Part shown: positions 39,253 through 48,300 of the stretch, piece after piece
Position numbering within the stretch: position 1 is the first letter of the stretch
Layout: each line of letters begins with the position of its first letter
Origin: Prunella strophiata
Taxonomy: Eukaryota; Chordata; Aves; Passeriformes; Prunellidae
DNA length: 64,000 bases
Assembly: GCA_036583965.1 (NCBI GenBank)
Contig: JAZBQD010000015.1
Span: 28,494,310 to 28,558,309 of the forward strand
Direction of reading: 5' to 3'
Program-made: the position numbers and the translations under genes
The notes under the pieces: model-generated
Told to the model about the DNA's origin: nothing
Database searches by the model: none
Seen by the model: only the letters and a program-made list of their open reading frames with translations

Positions 39253-39862
39253 TGTCAGGGACCCAGGACATCCCTCTGGCTGCCCTGGATGATTAGAGAC
39301 CCTGGCAGGGGGCTCAGAGACCTTGGCACGGAGTCAAAAACACCTGTGCCTTTGATTTTAGTCCATGGAAAAAATTACCAACTTTGTGTGAAGATTTGCA
39401 AGCCACAAGAGTTTGAGTAGAGTGATAGTTAATTTGTCACAGAGTGAAAAAGTAGAATTTTGTGGTTTTAGAATGGGGGTTCAAGAGGCAGGATGGAGAA
39501 ATCTGGGCGTGTCCTGTCCTTCTTCTTGTCCTCCATCTTCTGCTGTGATGGTGACACTTTTTGATTGGTTTAGAGTAGAGACAGACTGTCTAACATAGGT
39601 GATAGGTATTAGAAAATTATTGTAAATAAAGTACACGTAGTTCTTAGTATAAAAAGTTAATACCACCCTAAAGGCTAGGATTGTGCCTCAACCTGACCTG
39701 CTGGACAGATCTCAGCAGGTCAGAGAAAAAATGTAATAGATCAGGAAAAATAAACAACCTTGCAAAGCAGAACTGACAAATCTTGACTTCTTTGGTGACG
39801 GGGCTGGGAGAAAAAGACTTTCTAATATCTCAGAAGCCATCCAATCACAAAAACCTGAGACA
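39253..39862 (+). mobile_element. Solo LTR, family 1 copy C
   Basis: Third copy of the LTR seen at 7903 and 16,730, and the most diverged by eye. It begins TGTCAGGGACCCAGGACATC. TATAAAAAG is at 39,648-39,656 and AATAAA at 39,749-39,754. The 3' end lies near GAGACA. CACCCC occurs immediately before the TG start (39,247-39,252) and again at 39,861-39,866, so a target-site duplication overlapping the LTR terminus is plausible. No internal retroviral sequence is attached. Confidence 0.75.
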
Positions 39863-41621
39863 CCCCTAGCCCCACTGTCCTACACTTCTGTCCTTTTTCA
39901 TAGACACAATGAGACTCTCAGGGACAGATGCAGTCTTTTCTTCTCAGTTCATATGTTTAGGTTCTGTGATCATAAATGGAGCCTGTAGGCAACATTCATA
40001 CAACTTTTAACAGGCTTCAGTTTGAGTAACAGATGCTTGTTACAATTCCATCTCCTTGCTCATCAGGGCAGGTGTGTAAAAAGGCAATACATCAGTGTAT
40101 TTGGAGATGGTGGGTTCTGACTGTGTCTCTTGCATCTAAATTTTTTCTGGTCAGGACTGCTGGGGACCTGCTTGGGATCTGGTATGACATATAGCCCCAT
40201 TGCTACTTTGAGAGGGCCACAGCTGCTGGGGAAATTGAACAGCACAGTATCCAGCAGGACTGGGAAGTGGGTATTTCCAAGCTTAGACACTGAGTTCAGC
40301 AAACTGGGAGCAAAACTGTGCATTCATGCTGCACTTGCACTGAACAGGGTGTTCCTCAGCTGGGTGGGTGGTGAGTGAATCAGCAGTGCTCTGCTCTACT
40401 CAGACTCAGGTGGGCTGCTGGGAGTGTCACTACCAGAGGGTACTGAATCAGCTCTCCAGGCAGGAGTCCTTTCCTGATGGCTAGCTCTTGCTTTTTTGGA
40501 TGTGCTAGTGAAATATCCCTTCCCCTACAAGAGGCAGTGAGATGCTGACAGCTTCACCTGCTCTGCAAGTTGGTTCTTGACAGGTATTTCAGAGCTGTCA
40601 GGCCTGCTGGTAGTGAAAAAGTATCCTGCAAAGGAGGGCAAATTTTATTGCTACTGATATTCTTCCACTGTGATTATAGATAATGTATCACATATCAGCT
40701 GGTCAGTGGGAAAGCTTGGGACTTCAAGTGGAGTCTTTTGGGGGAAAAAAATTTTTTTTTTTTTTTTAATAGAAGCAGATGTACCCTCTCAAATATTTAT
40801 TTGAATTTATTTTTTGAAACCGTCATAAAACATATCTGAGATATGTGGGAATGAATTTGTGTTGAGTCATATATCTGGGAAAAAAAATATAAACATGCAG
40901 GGTATATTCTGATTGATTTCCTATTTTCATGGCATCACTCTAACAACCTCCTGCTGCAACTATGCATATCCTAGAATATAAGCATGCTTTCCTTTTCCCT
41001 AGCAAAACCTCACATTCCTCAGCTGCCTTGTGGATCGAAAAGCTACCTGGATTTGCTGCTGCTGTTTGTTATCCAAAGCAAGGACATTCTGAGTTGGCAC
41101 CTCATGACTCTCTATTGTGCTCTGCTTTAGCATGTGACTGTGCATGCTGAACGCTGGGGACAATCTGGCTATTCACACAGCCCTGCCGTGGAGGCCCTGC
41201 CGCTCATTCTGCACAAACATTGATCTTTTCAAACAATCAAACCCATAGATGTCAAGGCCAGGGATTTGAAAAGGGTGAAGCAAAGATCTATTTGGTAGCT
41301 TAATATTCTCAGTAAGGCAGCCTGCTGGTCAAAATGCATAATGAAAATTTCTCTGCATTTAATGATACTTTAATAGAAAGAGCTGTGATTGCAGCTAGGA
41401 TTGCAGCTAGAACAGTTGTTGGTTTTCTCTTCAGCTGCTAAAGTCTCTTTAGGGCAGCCATGGCCATTAGCTTGCCTGGTGTAAATGCTAGTGAGTCTTG
41501 CAGGGCAATCTCTAAGGTGAGAATAAAATCACAGTTTTACTTCCATAATGCAGCACAATTTGTGTGGGTGGGTATATTTTATATACAACCAGAAGGAAGA
41601 TTCCACAGCCACTCAAAGGTG
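39863..41621. other. Unique DNA, nothing recognised
   Basis: Contains an A7 then T16 homopolymer junction at about 40,745-40,768 and a 13-bp near-tandem repeat near 41,391-41,412. No gene is seen. Confidence 0.5.
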
Positions 41622-42000
41622 CTGAGGCATGTCCAGAGAAGGACAAAAGCTGGTGAAGGGTCTGGAGCACCAGTCTTGTGAGGAATGGCTGAGGAAGCTG
41701 TTGTTGTTCAGCCTGGAGAAAGGGAGGCTCAGGGGTGATCTGATCACTCTCTACAACCACGTGAAAGGAGATTGTGGCCAGGTGGAAATCTACCTCTGTC
41801 CTAGGCAATCGGCAACAGGACAAGATGACACAGTCTTAAGCTATGCTCGGGGTGGTTTAGGTTGGACATTAGGAAGAACTTTTTCACTGCAAGGGGGATT
41901 AGCCGTGGAATGGGTTGCTCAGGGAGGTGATGGAGTCACCGTCCCTGGAGGTGTTTAAGCAAAGATTGGATTTGGCACTTAGTGCTATGGTCTAGTTGAC
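41622..42000 (+). mobile_element. CR1 LINE 3' portion, cut off by the GAGCC array
   Basis: A + strand CR1 tail. It contains 'catgtccagagaaggacaaa' near 41,630, 'ttcagcctggagaaagggag' near 41,708, 'ggtttaggttggacattagg' near 41,853 and 'agtgctatggtctagttgac' ending at 42,000. A full-length CR1 of this type would run on for several tens of bases to its terminal short repeats. Here the element stops exactly where the GAGCC pentamer begins, and the missing CR1 3' end is not found on the far side of the repeat block. Confidence 0.9.
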
Positions 42001-44126
42001 GAGCCGAGCCGAGCCGAGCCGAGCCGAGCCGAGCCGAGCCGAGCCGAGCCGAGCCGAGCCGAGCCGAGCCGAGCCGAGCCGAGCCGAGCCGAGCCGAGCC
42101 GAGCCGAGCCGAGCCGAGCCGAGCCGAGCCGAGCCGAGCCGAGCCGAGCCGAGCCGAGCCGAGCCGAGCCGAGCCGAGCCGAGCCGAGCCGAGCCGAGCC
42201 GAGCCGAGCCGAGCCGAGCCGAGCCGAGCCGAGCCGAGCCGAGCCGAGCCGAGCCGAGCCGAGCCGAGCCGAGCCGAGCCGAGCCGAGCCGAGCCGAGCC
42301 GAGCCGAGCCGAGCCGAGCCGAGCCGAGCCGAGCCGAGCCGAGCCGAGCCGAGCCGAGCCGAGCCGAGCCGAGCCGAGCCGAGCCGAGCCGAGCCGAGCC
42401 GAGCCGAGCCGAGCCGAGCCGAGCCGAGCCGAGCCGAGCCGAGCCGAGCCGAGCCGAGCCGAGCCGAGCCGAGCCGAGCCGAGCCGAGCCGAGCCGAGCC
42501 GAGCCGAGCCGAGCCGAGCCGAGCCGAGCCGAGCCGAGCCGAGCCGAGCCGAGCCGAGCCGAGCCGAGCCGAGCCGAGCCGAGCCGAGCCGAGCCGAGCC
42601 GAGCCGAGCCGAGCCGAGCCGAGCCGAGCCGAGCCGAGCCGAGCCGAGCCGAGCCGAGCCGAGCCGAGCCGAGCCGAGCCGAGCCGAGCCGAGCCGAGCC
42701 GAGCCGAGCCGAGCCGAGCCGAGCCGAGCCGAGCCGAGCCGAGCCGAGCCGAGCCGAGCCGAGCCGAGCCGAGCCGAGCCGAGCCGAGCCGAGCCGAGCC
42801 GAGCCGAGCCGAGCCGAGCCGAGCCGAGCCGAGCCGAGCCGAGCCGAGCCGAGCCGAGCCGAGCCGAGCCGAGCCGAGCCGAGCCGAGCCGAGCCGAGCC
42901 GAGCCGAGCCGAGCCGAGCCGAGCCGAGCCGAGCCGAGCCGAGCCGAGCCGAGCCGAGCCGAGCCGAGCCGAGCCGAGCCGAGCCGAGCCGAGCCGAGCC
43001 GAGCCGAGCCGAGCCGAGCCGAGCCGAGCCGAGCCGAGCCGAGCCGAGCCGAGCCGAGCCGAGCCGAGCCGAGCCGAGCCGAGCCGAGCCGAGCCGAGCC
43101 GAGCCGAGCCGAGCCGAGCCGAGCCGAGCCGAGCCGAGCCGAGCCGAGCCGAGCCGAGCCGAGCCGAGCCGAGCCGAGCCGAGCCGAGCCGAGCCGAGCC
43201 GAGCCGAGCCGAGCCGAGCCGAGCCGAGCCGAGCCGAGCCGAGCCGAGCCGAGCCGAGCCGAGCCGAGCCGAGCCGAGCCGAGCCGAGCCGAGCCGAGCC
43301 GAGCCGAGCCGAGCCGAGCCGAGCCGAGCCGAGCCGAGCCGAGCCGAGCCGAGCCGAGCCGAGCCGAGCCGAGCCGAGCCGAGCCGAGCCGAGCCGAGCC
43401 GAGCCGAGCCGAGCCGAGCCGAGCCGAGCCGAGCCGAGCCGAGCCGAGCCGAGCCGAGCCGAGCCGAGCCGAGCCGAGCCGAGCCGAGCCGAGCCGAGCC
43501 GAGCCGAGCCGAGCCGAGCCGAGCCGAGCCGAGCCGAGCCGAGCCGAGCCGAGCCGAGCCGAGCCGAGCCGAGCCGAGCCGAGCCGAGCCGAGCCGAGCC
43601 GAGCCGAGCCGAGCCGAGCCGAGCCGAGCCGAGCCGAGCCGAGCCGAGCCGAGCCGAGCCGAGCCGAGCCGAGCCGAGCCGAGCCGAGCCGAGCCGAGCC
43701 GAGCCGAGCCGAGCCGAGCCGAGCCGAGCCGAGCCGAGCCGAGCCGAGCCGAGCCGAGCCGAGCCGAGCCGAGCCGAGCCGAGCCGAGCCGAGCCGAGCC
43801 GAGCCGAGCCGAGCCGAGCCGAGCCGAGCCGAGCCGAGCCGAGCCGAGCCGAGCCGAGCCGAGCCGAGCCGAGCCGAGCCGAGCCGAGCCGAGCCGAGCC
43901 GAGCCGAGCCGAGCCGAGCCGAGCCGAGCCGAGCCGAGCCGAGCCGAGCCGAGCCGAGCCGAGCCGAGCCGAGCCGAGCCGAGCCGAGCCGAGCCGAGCC
44001 GAGCCGAGCCGAGCCGAGCCGAGCCGAGCCGAGCCGAGCCGAGCCGAGCCGAGCCGAGCCGAGCCGAGCCGAGCCGAGCCGAGCCGAGCCGAGCCGAGCC
44101 GAGCCGAGCCGAGCCGAGCGAGCCGA
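42001..44126. repeat. Perfect (GAGCC)n pentanucleotide array, about 424 units
   Basis: From 42,001 to 44,115 there are 423 uninterrupted GAGCC units (2,115 bp) with no substitution or indel. A 4-base partial unit follows (44,116-44,119), then one more unit and GA. Each unit junction makes a CpG, so CpGs occur every 5 bp. The complementary strand is GGCTC. Because 5 is not a multiple of 3 and no stop codon forms, all six frames stay open; the three frames on each strand encode the same pentapeptide repeat (SRAEP on +, GSARL on -). This is not a gene. Absolute homogeneity suggests recent expansion or consensus smoothing in assembly, and the true copy number could differ. Confidence 0.97.
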
Positions 44127-44148
44127 GACCGGACCAAGGCAGCGGGAC
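44127..44148. other. Unique junction between the two tandem arrays
   Basis: About 22 bp of non-repeat GC-rich sequence (GACCGGACCAAGGCAGCGGG and flank) separates the pentamer array from the first 19-bp unit. Confidence 0.7.
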
Positions 44149-45142
44149 GGGCTCACCTGTGCGGGGCGGGCTCACCTGGGCGGGACGGGCTCACCTGTGC
44201 GGGGCGGGCTCACCTGGGCGGGACGGGCTCACCTGTGCGGGGCGGGCTCACCTGGGCGGGACGGGCTCACCTGGGCGGGACGGGCTCACCTGTGCGGGGC
44301 GGGCTCACCTGGGCGGGACGGGCTCACCTGTGCGGGGCGGGCTCACCTGGGCGGGACGGGCTCACCTGTGCGGGGCGGGCTCACCTGGGCGGGACGGGCT
44401 CACCTGGGCGGGACGGGCTCACCTGGGCGGGACGGGCTCACCTGTGCGGGGCGGGCTCACCTGGGCGGGACGGGCTCACCTGGGCGGGACGGGCTCACCT
44501 GTGCGGGGCGGGCTCACCTGGGCGGGACGGGCTCACCTGTGCGGGGCGGGCTCACCTGGGCGGGACGGGCTCACCTGTGCGGGGCGGGCTCACCTGGGCG
44601 GGACGGGCTCACCTGTGCGGGGCGGGCTCACCTGGGCGGGACGGGCTCACCTGTGCGGGGCGGGCTCACCTGGGCGGGACGGGCTCACCTGGGCGGGACG
44701 GGCTCACCTGGGCGGGACGGGCTCACCTGTGCGGGGCGGGCTCACCTGGGCGGGACGGGCTCACCTGGGCGGGACGGGCTCACCTGGGCGGGACGGGCTC
44801 ACCTGGGCGGGACGGGCTCACCTGGGCGGGACGGGCTCACCTGTGCGGGGCGGGCTCACCTGGGCGGGACGGGCTCACCTGTGCGGGGCGGGCTCACCTG
44901 GGCGGGACGGGCTCACCTGTGCGGGGCGGGCTCACCTGGGCGGGACGGGCTCACCTGTGCGGGGCGGGCTCACCTGGGCGGGACGGGCTCACCTGGGCGG
45001 GGCTCACCTGGGCGAGGGCGGGCTCACCCTGGGCGGGGACGGGCTCACCTTGGGCGGGGACGGGCTCACCTGTTGCGGGGCGGGCTCACCTTGTCGGGGC
45101 GGGCTCACCTGTGCGGGGGCGGTGCTCACCCCTGGGCGGGAC
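44149..45142 (+). repeat. 19-bp GC-rich minisatellite, two unit variants, 52 units
   Basis: Variant A is GGGCTCACCTGTGCGGGGC and variant B is GGGCTCACCTGGGCGGGAC. From 44,149 to 44,984 there are exactly 44 units of 19 bp without an indel: 17 A and 27 B, with A never following A. From 44,985 to 45,142 about eight diverged units of 16-23 bp carry inserted or lost bases, as expected for an old array edge next to the CpG island. Each unit contains CACCTG (an E-box), and the unit junctions give GGGCGGG or GGGGCGGG GC boxes and two CpGs. The - strand carries CAGGTGAGC per unit, a 5' splice-site consensus. The + strand G runs meet the simple G-quadruplex pattern. Confidence 0.97.
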
Positions 45143-45227
45143 GCGCCGCTGAGTGACGGGCGCGGCCCCGCCCGCGGGCACGGGCGGTGCCTCCGCTGCC
45201 ACCCAGGCGCCGGCGGGGGCGGGCGTC

Positions 45228-45252
45228 GAGCCGAGCCGAGCCGAGCCGAGCC
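45228..45252 (+). repeat. (GAGCC)5 tract in the probable 5'UTR
   Basis: Five tandem GAGCC units, with one more isolated copy at 45,263-45,267. This is the same pentamer and orientation as the 2.1-kb array about 1.1 kb upstream. It lies about 60 bp before the ATG and would be part of the transcript if transcription starts upstream of it. Confidence 0.95.
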
Positions 45253-45310
45253 GGGCAGAACCGAGCCGGCAGGCAGCCGCGACGGGCACCGTGACGGGCG
45301 CGGGGCCGCC

Positions 45311-45332
45311 ATGGAGCACCCGAGGGACCAAG
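45311..45332 (+). CDS. Probable first coding exon of an unidentified + strand gene
   Basis: The ATG sits in GCCGCCATGG, a perfect Kozak match, inside a CpG island. The coding piece is 22 nt, encoding MEHPRDQ plus one base (phase 1), and ends at CAAG|GTAGGG, a good 5' splice site. I do not recognise the gene from seven residues and found no second exon I can support up to 64,000, so the first intron would exceed 18 kb. If the donor were not used, the frame would stay open to 45,802, giving a 163-residue Arg/Gly/Ala/Pro-rich peptide that looks like translated CpG island rather than protein. The frame is also open upstream through the whole minisatellite and pentamer, but there is no in-frame ATG before 45,311. 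The call rests on context (CpG island, Kozak, donor), not on homology. Confidence 0.5.
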
Positions 45333-48300
45333 GTAGGGCGGGCGCTGCGCCCCGGGCGCTGGCGGCGCTGGCGCGGCGGGGACGGCGGTGGCTCTCGCAG
45401 CTCGGCCCGGACCTGCCCTGCCCATGCCCATGCCCTGCCGGGCGGGCAGCGCTGGGGCCGGGGCGGTGCGGGAGGGGCTGCCCGCGGCCTGGGCATGGCT
45501 GTGCCGGCCGCCGGCTCGGGAAATGCGGAACCGGGCCCGGGCGGCGGAGCGCGGGGCGGCTGCCGGGCCCCCCCGGCCGCGGATGCACGGGCAGCGCATC
45601 CCGGCCTTCCCGCGGCGCCTCGCGGGCAGAAAAAACTTTCTGCTTTCACCCTGCTGTAAAAGTAAAGCTCTTCCATTGTACGAGTGTGCAACTTTCGATT
45701 GACCAGCGCTGTTGGCGGGGTTTGTTCCCTTTTAGTTCTCTCTGGCCCGGGGTTGCTCCGCAGTTGGCAGCTCTGTTTGGGCAGCTGTCCCCCGGCCCCT
45801 GAGCGGCAGCAGGGCTGGCGCCTCTGTGCTGCTTCACTGGTGTGCACTTTGCCTGGCAAGACTGGTGTCCTGGCTGCCGTGCCTGTAACAATCTTCCTAA
45901 AACTTCATGGTTTATTGATACCCAAAAACCTTGGGACTGCTTGCCCGAGGGAATAGTTGTTGCTCTGATGAAAGCTGACCAGAATGCAGGCAAAGCACGT
46001 CCTCTTGCTGTATAAGCTTATCCCACAGAGGAGTTTTACATTTATCCAATCCATTAATGAATCAGTTGGAGCCTTTTTTATGGTGTGGTACTGAGCAATA
46101 CGCCAGCTGCTCTCCTCTAGATGAGGTAGGGCAGGCTGGGGTCACTGAGTTACCTGCAGCTAAGGCTGGCAGGGCTGCTTGGCCCAGCTCAGTGTCTGCG
46201 CCCTTGGGCTGATTTCATTCAGGGTTTTCCTGCTTGGCATGCTGGGGATGGCAGGCAGCCTGCACTTGTGGCAGCTGGGATGTTGGAGGTGCACGAGCTG
46301 CTGGGAATTTACCCCTTACTCTGCCACGGTCAAGCTCTGTGCTCTGCCAGCTGAGCAGGCGCCAGCCTTGATTTGCTCCCAGTTAAGTGTTTCGAGGATT
46401 GTGTATTACACTTGTACAATTAACAATGCCTTCAGAGTTTCTCTGTATTTACAGAAAAGGTCAGATTATCTCTGCCTGACCAGAAGGTAATCTGGTGAGG
46501 GGCTGAATCACCTCAGGGAGGTTCCTTCAACCATTTTAAAGTCCTATGTCTATCTTCAATATAAGTATAAATTAAAAACAAAACAAACAAAAAAACCCCA
46601 ACAAATTCCCCCCAAGAAAGGAAAGAAAACAGCCCCCAAACCCTATTCTTGGGTACCAACAAACAGAATTGTGCCAGAAAATAGCACAACTGTCAGTTCA
46701 TTCAGAATTTTAATTCCAGCTGCAGGAGCATTAAAACTGATTTCAGTATTTGTCTCAAAGTTCTTGAGGCTCTCCTATAAAAAAGATAGAGGTCTTTATT
46801 GCAACTGCAGGGTCTTGAACAGCTCCTGATGGGAAAGGAGAGTAAAATAACATGATCTTTTGGAAAACTTTAGTGACAGTCCTGACACTTACTGTAGGCT
46901 TGTTTTGCTATTGTACTCATTTCTCTTATAAATTGCTTCGTACAAAGAGTGTGTTGCACCTCAGGATGTTTATCAGAATAGTGTACCTAGTGTGATGTAA
47001 GGGGCTGTTACAGAGCAAATGTGGTGCAACACCTTCTTCCTCTGCCTTCTTTTAGGAGTAATTATGCTGTTTTCTCTTCATGGTGAGGTGGAGATGTGCA
47101 GGTACAGTGGCAAAATCTAGAATAGTCAACACACTTGTGCCAGTTAATTAAAGGCTTCTAACACCCTGCCAAGTTAGACTTCAAAGACCACCTTTCCTGG
47201 CAAACTGGCATGCTTGCATTGGAAACTGCTTAATGGTACAATATTATTACTCGCTAAAGCCAACATATATGGTTAAAGTCCAGGCCGTCAGGTCCTGTCT
47301 CTGGTGCCAGCGTAAACATTCTGGATTACCACTTCCAACCAGAAATTAATTTGTTTAAAATTGCAAGTCAGAGGTTGCACTCTTTGTTGTTATGGTGACA
47401 GCTTTCTCAGATATTGGTAGTTAGGAGGCAGGAAGAAAATCTAGGTTATGGTTGAGACTGCAGCCAAACTAGACAAGGCCAATAATGCTCCAGGTGTAGA
47501 ACGTGCTTGTCTTCTCCTCTCTCTTGAGCAGTCAGGTTTGGTAGCAGTCCTTAAAATGTTGTTCCTAGCCTACCACCAGCAGCATCAGAATTACTGAGCA
47601 ACTTTTCACTTGAAATGTCTTTGTTTTCAGTAAAGGGATATTTGGACTGGCTGGATGGCTCTGTGTAATTCTCGGTGCACTCCAGCAGCTCTGGAAATAG
47701 GTCTCCAAGCACTCAGAGTCTCTTGCTCTGGGATTACCAAAGCAGTAGTGTCAGCTTAAGCCAAATGGATATAATATTATCCTGAGATGAGGAGTCCCTT
47801 GTTCTGTAGCTTTGCTTTAACTTGTCATGAACAAAAATCTGATTCACTGTATGGGCTTAGTTGCTGAATAGATTAATAACTGCAGTTGTGCTTTCACAAA
47901 GGTGCTGCTGTCCCCTCTTCTTCCCTTCTCCCCCCTGCCAAAAGAAAGCAAAACAACCAAACCACAACCACGCCTGATTTTGCTTGCAAAAAGAGTCTCT
48001 CTCTGACTTGCCACTGTTACTGTTGGTACAGTCTGCCAGTGGAAAAATAAGGATGAAGCTGCCCCTACAGTGGAAGCAGTGTTCTGAATGAGGAGACTGT
48101 GTCACTGAGCAGTCTCACAAAGACATGCCCCACAACACAGTTATGTGGTAATGATCCATCTCCAATGTTGTGTTCAGGGGTTCCTCTTATGCTTTAGCAA
48201 CACTTCACTTATGTAATCTGGTGTCTTTCAAAATCAGGCTTTTGTGGTACTTAGAAGAAGTCCCAAAACACTACATGTGATTTCTTGAGAGACTCTGTAA

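Larger units (their letters stand above)
45143..45650 (+). promoter_or_regulatory. CpG-island promoter and first-exon region
   Basis: Very GC- and CpG-rich, non-repetitive sequence following the minisatellite and fading to ordinary composition near 45,650. It contains GC boxes (GGGGGCGGGCG near 45,214), TGACGG motifs and no TATA box, as in a typical vertebrate housekeeping-type promoter. An ATG in a perfect Kozak context lies at 45,311 and a consensus-like splice donor follows at 45,333. The transcription start is not determinable from sequence alone but probably lies between about 45,143 and 45,290. Confidence 0.75.

Noticed and set aside
44149..45142. CRISPR-like regular repeats
   Set aside because: Units are directly adjacent 19-mers without unique spacers, in a vertebrate genome.
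41936..45802. Open frames of 700 to 1,268 codons on both strands
   Set aside because: They are translations of the GAGCC pentamer and the 19-bp minisatellite, neither of which creates stop codons in the observed frames. The same peptide appears in several frames and there is no start codon or domain.
45004..45859. Minus-strand Arg/Pro/Ala-rich frames of 157-257 codons across the CpG island
   Set aside because: GC-rich DNA lacks stop codons by composition. Frames overlap each other and show no domain or splice logic.
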